Part shown: positions 1-7,480 of the stretch, one piece after another | Layout of the letters: each line of letters starts with the position of its first letter | Numbering within the stretch: position 1 is the first letter of the stretch | Assembly (NCBI GenBank): GCA_013289695.1 | Contig: JABCZK010000043.1 | Coordinates: forward strand, 1 to 42,233 | Origin: Acidobacteriota bacterium | GTDB lineage: Bacteria; Acidobacteriota; Terriglobia; Acidiferrales; UBA7541 | DNA length: 42,233 nucleotides | Direction: 5' to 3' | Translations under genes and position numbers: made by a program | The notes under the pieces: model-generated | Seen by the model: the letters and a program-made list of their open reading frames with translations, nothing else | What the model was told of the DNA's origin: nothing | Databases searched by the model: none

Positions 1-228
1 GGCGAACTGACGGCCCGCTCCCACCGAGCGTTTTCGGTTTCCGCCGTGCACAATTCCAATCAAATCCGAAACCATTTCATAAGGCGATCCGGCTGGTTCT
101 TGCTCTTCGATCCATGTCTCGATCGCCTGGCGAATCACCTCCGACGCGGACACTTGCTTGCGGCGCGCAATGCGGGCGATACGCTGCCTGGTTTCCTTAT
201 CTACCCTCAATGTCACTGGAGATGGCAT
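1..228 (-). CDS. Ribbon-helix-helix (CopG/Arc-type) antitoxin-like protein, 3' part missing
   Basis: The minus strand reads from an ATG at 228 through 76 open codons to the left window edge, so the C-terminus is not seen. The N-terminus begins MPSPVTLRVDKETRQRIARI, a short beta strand followed by helix A, and continues with a second helix containing SASEVIRQAIETWIEE. This is the usual beta-alpha-alpha layout of RHH repressors and antitoxins, which dimerise and bind operator DNA through the strand. A GAGG sequence lies 8-9 bases before the ATG. A toxin partner would be expected beyond position 1 on the same strand, but cannot be seen here. The RHH fold is well supported; the antitoxin role is inferred from family habit. 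Confidence 0.75.
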   Translation of the reverse strand, partial: MPSPVTLRVDKETRQRIARIARRKQVSASEVIRQAIETWIEEQEPAGSPYEMVSDLIGIVHGGNRKRSVGAGRQFA

Positions 229-310
229 AACATTACCTCGAATGTTAGCTTAGTGTAATACGAGCTGTAATACAAGAAGCTTCAACGGAAGCGCTACCAT
301 CCATTCTCCG

Positions 311-597
311 CTTTGTGGGGCCTGACCTTGGCCTTGCACGAGGGCACGGAGTTCGTCGCAGGGCAGCCGAAGGATACGAATCTCAATTCCTATCGAGTGC
401 TGCGTATGGGAGACGTGCCCGAAATCGAAATCGAGTTTCTTCCGAGCACAGAAACACCGGTCGGGCTTGGCGAACCGGCGACGACGCCGGTCGCGCCCGC
501 GATTGCAAACGCAATCTTTGCCGCCACCGGTGCACGCTTGCGTCATCTGCCAATCCGGCCGCAAGCTGTGCTGGAAGCACTCGCGCGTGGTAGTTGA
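311..597 (+). pseudogene. C-terminal remnant of IorB-like molybdopterin oxidoreductase subunit
   Basis: The frame ending in TGA at 595-597 encodes about 94 residues matching the extreme C-terminus of the xanthine dehydrogenase/isoquinoline 1-oxidoreductase large subunit. Recognisable pieces are WGLTLALHEG, a region ending YRVLRMGDVPEIEIEFLPST, then GLGEPATTPVAPAIANAIFAATG, whose GEP and AIANA stretches are typical of the Mo-cofactor domain end. Full-length relatives exceed 700 residues. The frame is closed upstream by stops at 256-270, no credible start precedes the homology, and no iron-sulfur partner gene is nearby. This is a decayed fragment, not a working enzyme. Sequence upstream of about 310 no longer resembles the family. 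Confidence 0.7.
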
Positions 598-829
598 AAA
601 TTGGGAGACAAAACATGCAATCCGTGCGCGAGGTAACCTGGACAGCAACGCGCTTGCGCCTTTTAACTGGATTACAGACTCTCCGCGTGACCGAAGGAAG
701 CATTTGGTGGGGCATTTAAGGAAGGTTTCAACGAGATCGTTAGCGATAGTCATATACGTTAGCCCACAAGGTGACCAATTCCATGGGCCGCCGCCGGATT
801 TGTACGCACGCGCGTGGTACGATCATGGG

Positions 830-1033
830 GTGGAAATCATAATCAAAAATCGGGACATTCTTGGCCGAACTCCTGTGTTTCGCGGCACGCCAGTGCCGAT
901 CCAAACCCTGTTCGATTACCTGGAAGGGGGAGAAACACGCGAAGACTTTCTGCAGAGTTTTCCTACCGTCTCTCGTGATTCGGCCGTCGCTGCACTCGAA
1001 GAAGCAAAGCATTGTTTGCTTGCACGTCCCTGA
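830..1033 (+). CDS. DUF433 family antitoxin-like protein
   Basis: The encoded 67 residues (GTG start at 830, VEIIIKNRDILGRTPVFRGT...) show the DUF433 pattern: a 'GRTPVFRGTPVPIQTLFDYL' core, an acidic-turn helix (GGETREDFLQSFP) and the closing helix with AVAALEEAKH. DUF433 proteins are small winged-helix-like proteins usually encoded just before a DUF5615 PIN-like partner, and are treated as antitoxins. The open frame extends further upstream, but that part resembles nothing and the family usually starts here. The stop TGA at 1031-1033 directly abuts the next ATG at 1034. A DUF5615 gene would be expected there, but a Crp/Fnr tail is found instead. Confidence 0.7.
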   Translation: MEIIIKNRDILGRTPVFRGTPVPIQTLFDYLEGGETREDFLQSFPTVSRDSAVAALEEAKHCLLARP

Positions 1034-1273
1034 ATGCGCATTCTGCTGCTGCTCGCGCGTTACGGCGCGCCCGGCGATCCACGCAAATCACTCCCCAAAA
1101 TATCCCAGCGGACTCTGGCGGAAATGATCGGCACCACGCGATCGCGTGTCAATTTTTTCATGAAGAAATTCCGCAAGCTTAGCTTTATCCACTACACCAA
1201 CCGCAAGATCCACATTGACAATGCCCTGCTCAGCGTCGTCCTGCACGACCAGTTGACCCTGACGCGATTGTAG
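1034..1273 (+). pseudogene. Orphan Crp/Fnr C-terminal HTH domain (truncated regulator)
   Basis: The 79-residue frame begins MRILLLLARYGAPG and contains the Crp-type winged helix: ISQRTLAEMIGTTRSRVNFF followed by MKKFRKLSFIHY and a C-terminal SLxLxVVLHD-like tail. TTRSRVNFFMKKFRKL is the DNA-recognition helix region of acidobacterial Crp/Fnr regulators. The whole cyclic-nucleotide-binding beta-roll (about 150 residues) is absent. The frame starts immediately after the DUF433 gene stop. The first residues, MRILL, are also how DUF5615 toxins commonly begin, so a recombination inside 'RILLL' could have joined a toxin start to a regulator end. It could still be translated as an isolated DNA-binding domain; I judge it a remnant. 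Confidence 0.65.
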
Positions 1274-1364
1274 GAAGTCCTGCCCGAACCTGTGCAGGAC
1301 TGCTAGTTCGAACTGTGTGCCGAATTGAACTGTTTTGCGGAATGCATTTTTGCATTCTGTCCGA

Positions 1365-1526
1365 GTGAAGAAGAAGCAGCTCACACCCGAACAATTATCG
1401 TCCGTCTCGTGCCCTACTTGCGGTGTCGGGGTCGGAGAACGCTGCGTCCTGCATTCAGGAGGCCTGCGCTCGGAGCCGCACGCGGACAGGAAGCTTGCCG
1501 CGGCTGAGGCGATTAAGGGCGAATGA
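1365..1526 (+). CDS. Small Cys/His-rich (zinc-ribbon-like) protein
   Basis: From a GTG at 1365 the frame encodes about 53 residues beginning VKKKQLTPEQL. It contains CPTCG, a further Cys in ERCVLHSGG and a PHADRK segment. The arrangement C-x2-C-x9-C-x2-H with a later His resembles small zinc-binding proteins, and the RSEPHADRKLAAAEAI ending forms a charged helix. The longer frame from 1335 adds MRNAFLHSVR, which does not look coding. No function is assigned; I recall similar short proteins in acidobacterial genomes, but this is memory and not a search. Confidence 0.5.
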   Translation: MKKKQLTPEQLSSVSCPTCGVGVGERCVLHSGGLRSEPHADRKLAAAEAIKGE

Positions 1527-1695
1527 TTACCCATGGCTCGTCAGTCTTTGCCTGGCTAGGCGGGTACAGTCAATCTTTGGATCGACTACAGAGTGTAATG
1601 GATGGCCGAACGTCAATCGGGCCCGTACATTACTTATCGGTGCTTCGCCCAGAGGGGCAATACGCACCGGACTTCCAGTTCTGTGAGGTACTTCA

Positions 1696-2262
1696 ATGAC
1701 ACAGACTCAGATAGCACTTGTCGTCATCGCGGTGATTGCGGTCGTAGCTGTGGCCGTCCTGATCGTTATGCGGCGACGCAGCGCAAACCTGCGGGCCCGA
1801 TTTGGGCCGGAATACGATCGGGTGGTCGCCGAAACGGGGAACCGGTTCAAGGCCGAGTCCAAACTTGAAAGCGTCGAAAAACGAGTGAAGAGCTATTCAC
1901 TCACGACCCTAAGCGCCGCCGATCGCGACAGGTTCCGACAGTCGTGGCGGAAGGTCCAGGCCGAATTTGTGGATGATCCTGGCCGCGCGCTTTCCGAAGC
2001 GGACAAACTTTTGGGGACAGTGCTGCTGGCCTGCGGCTACCCGCCCAGCGACTTTGAAAACCGTGCGGCGGAAATCTCTGTTGACCATGCGACGGTGGTG
2101 GAGAACTACCGGGCTGGACACGATATCGCGGTGCTCCACTCGCAAGGCCAGGCCACGACCGAGGATCTCCGAAAAGCGATGATCCATTACCGCGCATTGT
2201 TCAACGAATTAGTGGGAGATGAGCAGGTCCCAATGCGTGCGCGTGCGGTTGGTCACAGTTAA
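1696..2262 (+). CDS. Membrane-anchored helical protein, paralogue of the next gene
   Basis: The 188-residue product has one N-terminal membrane helix (residues about 5-26, Val/Ala/Ile rich, ending at MRRRS), giving a single-pass protein with its soluble part probably in the cytoplasm. The rest is charged and helical: FGPEYDRVVAETGNRFKAES, then a FRQSWRKVQAEFVDDP segment, an EADKLL helix, a VVENYRAGHDIA helix and TTEDLRKAMIHYRALFNELV. The last blocks recur in the gene at 2334, so the two are tandem paralogues. An AGG lies upstream of the ATG. I do not know a function; the family appears to be a conserved hypothetical of acidobacteria. Confidence 0.7.
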   Translation: MTQTQIALVVIAVIAVVAVAVLIVMRRRSANLRARFGPEYDRVVAETGNRFKAESKLESVEKRVKSYSLTTLSAADRDRFRQSWRKVQAEFVDDPGRALSEADKLLGTVLLACGYPPSDFENRAAEISVDHATVVENYRAGHDIAVLHSQGQATTEDLRKAMIHYRALFNELVGDEQVPMRARAVGHS

Positions 2263-2333
2263 CCGAGCCGGCGCACGCGGCGCAACCAATACCCATTCAA
2301 CTTTTCAAACTCTGAAACATAAGGAGATTGTTC

Positions 2334-2822
2334 ATGACCGAATTTCTTCGCAAGGATACAGGCCTTATCTCTGAACGGGCGAGAGTTGTCGATCCGAACG
2401 CGATAGCAACGGAAACGATTGCCGAGCGAACGCTGGAGCGTGACCGGGAGGAGCATGCATTGATCACACCGCCTCCCGCAAACGTCCCAGCCGCGAACGT
2501 TGCGGTTCAATCGGCGACTGGCGTCGCGGTCGCGCGCGCACGTGCGGAAGAAAGGGTCGCTCTATTTATCGCGAACGAAGCGAACGAGCTGCGTGGCCGT
2601 TGGGACGGAATTCAGGTGGGATTCGTTGACGAACCGCGTAAGGCCGTGCAAGAGGCGGACGCGCTGGTTTCCGCGACAATCTCACGGCTTGCAGAGATGT
2701 TTGCCGCTGAGCGGCAAAAACTCGAACAACAGTGGGATCGCAGCGAGAATGTTTCAACGGAGGATTTGCGTCTTGCGTTGCAGCGCTACCGCTCATTTTT
2801 TGCGCGGCTGCTGGCGATCTGA
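2334..2822 (+). CDS. Soluble paralogue of the 1696-2262 protein
   Basis: The start is ATG 2334, placed 7 bases after a clean AAGGAG (2321-2326). The 162-residue product has no membrane helix. Its second half repeats the neighbour's plan: RGRWDGIQVGFVDEPRKAV, an EADALVSATISRLAEMFAAE helix, then STEDLRLALQRYRSFFARLL. The first half contains a Pro/Ala-rich linker (ITPPPANVPAANVAV) and a charged region. It lies 71 bases downstream of its paralogue and 57 bases before the CsbD-like gene; all three could share a transcript. The function is unknown. Confidence 0.7.
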   Translation: MTEFLRKDTGLISERARVVDPNAIATETIAERTLERDREEHALITPPPANVPAANVAVQSATGVAVARARAEERVALFIANEANELRGRWDGIQVGFVDEPRKAVQEADALVSATISRLAEMFAAERQKLEQQWDRSENVSTEDLRLALQRYRSFFARLLAI

Positions 2823-2879
2823 AGACACGGTTATGAGTTCCTTCGGGACTCCACTAGGCTGGGTCCAAGGAGAAATTCC

Positions 2880-3059
2880 ATGAAACAGAGCGTTAAGGAC
2901 GAAGCAAAAGGCACACTTCACGAGGTAAAGGGCAAAATTAAGGAAAAGGTCGGACGGGTGACGAATAATCCGGATCTGGAAGTCGAAGGTCAGGATGAAA
3001 AGGTGGCCGGGAAGGTTCAAAAGAAAATTGGCCAGGTAGAGAAAGTTTTCGAAAAATAA
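2880..3059 (+). CDS. CsbD-like stress-response protein
   Basis: This 59-residue protein starts at ATG 2880, 7 bases after AAGGAG (2867-2872). It is built from the CsbD pattern of amphipathic, Lys/Glu/Gly-rich repeats: KDEAKGTLHEVKGKIKEKVG, then the NNPDLEVEGQDEKVAGKVQK block and a final KIGQVEKVF. CsbD-family proteins are abundant small hydrophilic proteins induced by general stress, with no known enzymatic activity. Placement after the two paralogous helical proteins suggests a small stress-related group, but only position supports that. Confidence 0.9.
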   Translation: MKQSVKDEAKGTLHEVKGKIKEKVGRVTNNPDLEVEGQDEKVAGKVQKKIGQVEKVFEK

Positions 3060-3203
3060 AGTGCATTGCTCCGGATGTCTTGGTGCGCAGTCACTCTGCC
3101 AAGCGGGCGGATTACCCTGCGAGATGTGTCTCAAACTGAACAGATATCGGCGTTCGTGTCTTTCATGATCCTTCGCGCAGGGGAGCTGAGGCGATTAAAT
3201 CCT

Positions 3204-3371
3204 ATGGCAGAAGATTCGTTCGAAAAAGCTCGCAACGCGTTTTTCGGAACCGTTACCCCGACACCGAAGCTAAGCACGCCTTTAGCCGAGTGCCTCGAAC
3301 CACAAGCCTCCCTATCCGAAGAAGTGCCGTTACAAGTTCCTCACGAGGAACCTACTTTCGACCTTTGTTGA
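3204..3371 (+). CDS. Small hypothetical protein (MAEDSFEKARNAFFG...)
   Basis: From ATG 3204 the frame encodes 55 residues: an N-terminal amphipathic helix (MAEDSFEKARNAFFGT) followed by a Pro/Glu-rich, probably disordered tail ending EEPTFDLC. A longer open frame begins at 3066, but its first 46 residues look non-coding. A GAGG sits about 12 bases upstream of the chosen ATG. I do not recognise a domain. Confidence 0.4.
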   Translation: MAEDSFEKARNAFFGTVTPTPKLSTPLAECLEPQASLSEEVPLQVPHEEPTFDLC

Positions 3372-3654
3372 AAGTTGGGAACCGCGCCTAACTGTTCACA
3401 ACTGCACAGACGCTCCTGCTAACCGTTCTTATGATCAAGATCTGATTCGATGGAATACACATCAGCCATGTCCTTTGTGGAGTGACTGCACACGGTGGTC
3501 CGGGCAGGCCTTTAGCAGTTTGACTGCCTGGAAGCTGAGGCTGCACACTTTCGACGGCATCAGCAAAAGTGTCGCCTGCAACGCACCGAAACCGGAGACG
3601 ATTTTGGGCATCGCGAGCGAGACGGAGTTCGGAGCGAGGCACGTGATCGCTGGG

Positions 3655-4380
3655 ATGGCAGACAAGCGCGTAAGTCTCATCGTTCGGCTTTCTCTGATAG
3701 TGCCGCTTTGGGTTTTTCCTTTTTCGTTGCGCGCGCAGCAGACACGAGTAGCCCCGCCAAATCTGAACTCGATCCTCGATTCTTTGGAGCGAACCGGTGC
3801 ACAAAACCCAGCGCTCTCTCAGCCCCACGAATTGACGCGAGAATATAAGGTATTCCACGGCGACGATCCGAAGCCTATGTCGGACGTAACGACCCAAATT
3901 ACCTTCACTCCTCCGGACGTCAAGACATTCAAGATTACAGATGTGCAGGGCAGCGCGACAGGTAAAAAGATCGCAAGCGCCATTTTGGAGCAGGAAGTAG
4001 CTTCCGCGTCGGACGGTCACCAACGAGATATCAGCCGAGCGAACTATAATTTCTCCTTCCTGCGCGAACAAGACTTTGGCGTCGTCCCGGAGTACGTGCT
4101 GCACATCATTCCGAAACGCAAAGAAAAGGGACTGCTACTTGGCGACATCTGGGTGGATGCCAATACGTACCGCATCAGGCAGATCATTGGAGTCCCGCTC
4201 AAGACTCCGTCGTTCTGGGTCAAAGACCTGCACATCACCGTCCAATTCGCCGAAGTGAACCAGATGTGGTTGCCCGTTTCTGTGGACGCCATCGCGACGG
4301 TCCGGTTTCTGGGCATTTACACCCTTTCAGCTCTCGATTTGGCACCACCCATCTCCGCTTCAAACACGCCAAACCACTGA
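3655..4380 (+). CDS. Secreted LolA/outer-membrane-lipoprotein-sorting-like protein
   Basis: From ATG 3655 (MADKRVSLIVRLSL...) the 241-residue product has a signal peptide with hydrophobic core LIVRLSLIVPLWVFPFSL and a likely cut after LRAQ. The mature part has alternating strands: LTREYKVFHGDDPKPMSDV, FSFLREQDFGVVPEYVLHIIPKRKE, GDIWVDANTYRIRQIIGVPL, and a final strand pair with WLPVSVDAIATVRFLGIYTL. The 'vdanTyrIrqi.g' hairpin is typical of LolA/LolB-fold proteins and of periplasmic proteins annotated as lipoprotein-sorting. The first 60 residues of the longer frame from 3475 precede the signal peptide and are rejected. The exact ligand is unknown. Confidence 0.6.
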   Translation: MADKRVSLIVRLSLIVPLWVFPFSLRAQQTRVAPPNLNSILDSLERTGAQNPALSQPHELTREYKVFHGDDPKPMSDVTTQITFTPPDVKTFKITDVQGSATGKKIASAILEQEVASASDGHQRDISRANYNFSFLREQDFGVVPEYVLHIIPKRKEKGLLLGDIWVDANTYRIRQIIGVPLKTPSFWVKDLHITVQFAEVNQMWLPVSVDAIATVRFLGIYTLSALDLAPPISASNTPNH

Positions 4381-4682
4381 CGAACCGTCTCTGTTGATCC
4401 CACAACAACTCCTAAATTCGGATTCACAAAAAACCTGCCCTGCCAGCCGGTTCCATTGCCGCTTTTTCCGGTAAGGGCATTCGTCAAGCATGTGGATTAC
4501 ATTTGAGACCGACGTGGCTATGGCGCGCGCGGACCTTCGCGCTTGGTCGTTTTGACGCTGCGCCAGCCGCCAGCTCCAAGGCAAATGACTCCGCATGGAT
4601 CCCCCGACGTCAATCGGCGGAATATTTCACAACTGTGCGAAATGAGACTGTGTAAATTCCGTCTTGATACGATACTGAGTGC
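4381..4682. other. Spacer without a supported gene
   Basis: About 300 bases between the LolA-like gene and the next small gene. The open frames here (for example minus strand 4596-4360) are Arg-rich and look like shadows. I see no repeat, tRNA or clear terminator. Confidence 0.4.
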
Positions 4683-5042
4683 ATGCGGCATAAGAAAGTT
4701 AAGCAAGAACCAAGGGCCACAACGCGTTCCGACGTCAACAAGGAAATGGCGAAACCGCGCATGGCGAGGTCGGCAAGGATAGCGGAACTGAATCTGGATA
4801 CTGCGCGAAATATAGAGCAGCCGAGCGCGACCATGCCTGGAACGGTCAAGAAAATTATCCCGTCGCCCCGCATGAACCTACCGGAAAAGGCACAGATTAC
4901 CGTCGCCGGAGCGCCCCGCCCGTATCGCGATATCCGCATCGAAAATACGTTAACTGATGAACACGGCGATGATGTGAGGCTCAAGAAGGGCGCCCACGTT
5001 GAGATTACCGTCACTGCCAACGATGACCGCGATCGCAAATAA
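4683..5042 (+). CDS. Conserved hypothetical basic protein
   Basis: The 119-residue product has a basic, disordered-looking N-terminal half (many Lys/Arg, MAKPRMARSARI) and a more structured end: PGTVKKIIPSPRMNLPEKAQ, then ITVAGAPRPYRDIRIENTLT followed by DEHGDDVRLKKGAHVEITV. The C-terminal segment reads as a short beta-sheet domain. I recall similar 'REIRIENTLTDE.G..VRLK.GA.VEVTV' proteins in acidobacteria, but cannot verify this. The start is uncertain; ATG 4683 has only a weak ribosome site and an internal ATG (MAKPRM) is possible. Confidence 0.5.
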   Translation: MRHKKVKQEPRATTRSDVNKEMAKPRMARSARIAELNLDTARNIEQPSATMPGTVKKIIPSPRMNLPEKAQITVAGAPRPYRDIRIENTLTDEHGDDVRLKKGAHVEITVTANDDRDRK

Positions 5043-5106
5043 CTAAGACAGCCCACCGACTCGCGGTAAGATAGCCCAACTGGAACTCCGCTAAGGATCT
5101 GCGAGC

Positions 5107-5313
5107 ATGTCTGACGAAGAGTGGTTCAAAACACTGGAAGACGGCAGAAAGGTTAAATTCATCTACCAAGAACTGCCGGACGACGGTGCATTTATCACCG
5201 CGCAGCTCGAAGGGAACGAGGTCGTCTATTCGGTCGTAATGGCCAAAGCAAAAAACCCGCTGAGTCGTAAAGATGTTGAAAGCCATTTCAAAGCCGAGCT
5301 TGCAAAGAAGTGA
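5107..5313 (+). CDS. Small hypothetical protein
   Basis: The 68-residue product (MSDEEWFKTLEDGRKVKFIY...) is compact and acidic, with two short strand-like segments (KVKFIYQEL, NEVVYSVVMAKAK) and a C-terminal helix (SRKDVESHFKAELAKK). An AAGGA motif precedes the ATG by about 10 bases. Codon use and composition look coding. No family is recognised. Confidence 0.5.
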   Translation: MSDEEWFKTLEDGRKVKFIYQELPDDGAFITAQLEGNEVVYSVVMAKAKNPLSRKDVESHFKAELAKK

Positions 5314-5830
5314 GCAGTCTAACGGGCCAGGAAGGCCTCATTCCGTGCAGCGGGAACGAATTGGCCGAACCACTGCCAGCGCTCGAACAGACCCTCGCGA
5401 GACTCAAAGCGACGAAAGATCCTAGGCAGCTGCAGCGCGGTGGATGCTGATTACTTTGAGTCCGTGCTTCATTAGGTCACCTAGCAGGTCTTGGCGCTTG
5501 CCGCTGTGCGATGGCGGAGTTTCGCCGTCTTTGTTTGAGTGCCCGCGTCCAAGCCGTGGGCGCTAGTTTTCATCGCGTACAATGCCGCGTCCGCCGCGCC
5601 CAAAAGAGAATCTACGTTTTCGCCTTCGTGTGGATAAATGGCCACGCCTCTGCTTCACCGAGGGGTTCACCGTGCACATTTTCTCAGAAATGGCGCTGTG
5701 TACGAAGTGTGCACGAATCGATCATTTTCAATCGGTTGGACTTAGCTTTGAGCGAAAAGCAGGTTCCCCGATTTGTTGTAAACGTTAGTAGCTAAAGAAA
5801 ACGCACGGAGCTGTTGGAGGCGATTGTCCG
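5314..5830. other. Spacer with possible decayed coding sequence
   Basis: There is no supported intact gene. On the minus strand, roughly 5545 down to 5427, one frame reads SGKRQDLLGDLMKHGLKVIS then IHRAAAA and a stop. This looks protein-like but lacks a good start and could be a gene remnant. Plus-strand frames at 5511 and 5582 are not convincing. Confidence 0.3.
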
Positions 5831-5930
5831 GCTTTGCAAGCAGGCCTTCATCTCGCCTAAATCGTTGAATCGGCGTCTGTTTACACTGCAGCACCCTCCG
5901 CTTTTTGGGCTACCAGTTGGGCTACAAAAA
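5831..5930. repeat. Dispersed repeat A, copy 1 (tRNA-Ala anticodon-arm edge)
   Basis: These 100 bases align without gaps to 24951-25050, with 19 differences by my count (about 81% identity). The element opens with GCTTTGCAAGCAGG, matching the anticodon loop and 3' stem of tRNA-Ala(UGC). It closes with two near copies of TTGGGCTAC separated by three bases. It lies just upstream of the HMG-CoA reductase operon. Confidence 0.75.
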
Positions 5931-6112
5931 GTAAACGTACTTTGTTTAAGTTTGGACGGACCTCCGAAAAATGCTTTCGATTCGAGTCGGGCAAGCACTC
6001 TACCGGAAGATCGGGCCGATGATGATTCCATTTAAAAGATTAGCTAGGCGAGGTCGTTACTCATGCAGTGCTCTCGGCCAGGTTATACGCGCGGCGCGCG
6101 CGAACTCCCGAT

Positions 6113-7480
6113 ATGCTGTACTCAAACCCGCTGTCCAAGCTGGATGCGCGCTGGAACCCTATTCCGGCGTCTTGGGAGAGACAGGTGGCGAGCAGCGAAG
6201 AGCGAGTTGCCAAATTCCTGAAGCGTCTCCTGGAACACAGGACCGCGCTGGAGGTGGCGCAATCGCTTTCCGCCCCATCGCCGCAACATGCCTCGCGAAT
6301 TCCGGGCGGAAGTTCTGTATCGCTTTCCGCGATGAACAAGCGCTGGGATATGATCCCGCACTCGGCAGAGGGCCAGCGCGCCCTTCTGCCGGAAGACGCT
6401 AAATCCGAACTCGCGTCGTATCAGAATCACATCGAAAACTGCATCGGGGCAGTCAGGCTCCCTGTGGGAATTGCCGGTCCTTTGCGCGTGCGGGGGATGT
6501 TCGCCTCCGGCGATTATTACGTTCCCCTGGCGACCACCGAGGCGGCACTGGTTGCTTCGTATTCGCGGGGGGCGCAAGTGATCACCGAAGCGGGCGGGTG
6601 CGTGAGCGTTCTGTTGAATGAAGGCGTGAGCCGCACGCCGGGATTCGCCTTTCGCAGCCTCGTGAGTGCCGGACTGTTTTCCCTCTGGTGCATTGACCAT
6701 AGCAACGAGCTTAAAACCGCCGCTGCCCAAACCAGCGCGCACGCCGAGCTCGCGGACCTTGGCGTGGCCGTCGAGGGCAATCACGTGTATCTCTTGCTCG
6801 AATTCACCACCGGCGACGCCTCTGGCCAAAACATGGCGACCATCGCGGCGCAGGCTGTTTGCAATTTCATTCGCGAAAATTCTCCCTTGAAGCCGGAATA
6901 CAGTTTCGTGGAGGCGAATTTCTCCGGCGATAAGAAAGCGACGGCGCACTCGTTCACCACGGTTCGCGGGAAAAAAGTGAGCGCCGAGGTCACTCTGCCA
7001 GCAGAATTGTTGGAGCATCGGCTACACACGACTCCCAAACAGCTAGAACAATACTGGAAGATGTCAGCGATTGGCGCGATCCAGAGCGGCAGCATCGGCG
7101 TGCAGGGGCACTTCGCGAACGCGCTAGCGGCGTTGTACATCGCGTGCGGGCAGGATCCAGCTTGCGTCGCCGAGTCGGCGGTGGGAGTGACGCGAATGGA
7201 GCTGGATCCACAGGGCGATCTCTATGCCAGCGTCACGCTGCCCAGCATTATGGTGGGCACGGTCGGAGGAGGCACTGCGCTCCCCACACAGCGCGCGTGT
7301 CTGGAGATCATGGGCCTGGCCGGCGCCGGGCACGCGCGGGCCCTGGCCGAAGTCTGCGGAGCGCTGGCGCTGGCGGGCGAAATTTCACTTACCTCGGCTA
7401 TCTGCGCCAATGAATTTTCCCGCGCACACCAGAAATTGGCCCGCGGCCGGCAGGCCCTACAAAATACCGACAATGGCTAA
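6113..7480 (+). CDS. 3-hydroxy-3-methylglutaryl-CoA reductase
   Basis: The enzyme reduces HMG-CoA to mevalonate with NAD(P)H. From ATG 6113 it has 455 residues; an upstream GTG at 6068 would add 15. Family blocks in order: ENCIGAVRLPVGIAGPL, the catalytic-Glu block ATTEAALVASYSRGAQ (Glu143), the nucleotide-site block TGDASGQNM, FSGDKKATA (Lys274), IACGQDPA (Asp348), GGGTALPTQRACLEIMG and the C-terminal EFSRAHQKLARG (His439). All four catalytic residues are present. The DKK and GQDP blocks resemble class I enzymes, and no N-terminal membrane domain exists, so it is soluble. It is first in a tightly overlapped operon; its stop overlaps the next ATG by 8 bases. Most acidobacteria are expected to make isoprenoids by the MEP route, so a specialised role is likely (inference). 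Confidence 0.93.
   Translation: MLYSNPLSKLDARWNPIPASWERQVASSEERVAKFLKRLLEHRTALEVAQSLSAPSPQHASRIPGGSSVSLSAMNKRWDMIPHSAEGQRALLPEDAKSELASYQNHIENCIGAVRLPVGIAGPLRVRGMFASGDYYVPLATTEAALVASYSRGAQVITEAGGCVSVLLNEGVSRTPGFAFRSLVSAGLFSLWCIDHSNELKTAAAQTSAHAELADLGVAVEGNHVYLLLEFTTGDASGQNMATIAAQAVCNFIRENSPLKPEYSFVEANFSGDKKATAHSFTTVRGKKVSAEVTLPAELLEHRLHTTPKQLEQYWKMSAIGAIQSGSIGVQGHFANALAALYIACGQDPACVAESAVGVTRMELDPQGDLYASVTLPSIMVGTVGGGTALPTQRACLEIMGLAGAGHARALAEVCGALALAGEISLTSAICANEFSRAHQKLARGRQALQNTDNG

Noticed and set aside
250..753. Long minus-strand open frame of 167 codons
   Set aside because: It lies opposite the IorB fragment, is Arg/Cys-rich and has no family features; a shadow frame in GC-rich sequence.
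6122..7018. 298-codon minus-strand frame inside the HMG-CoA reductase gene
   Set aside because: Composition (Arg/His-rich) and complete overlap with a well-motifed enzyme mark it as a shadow.
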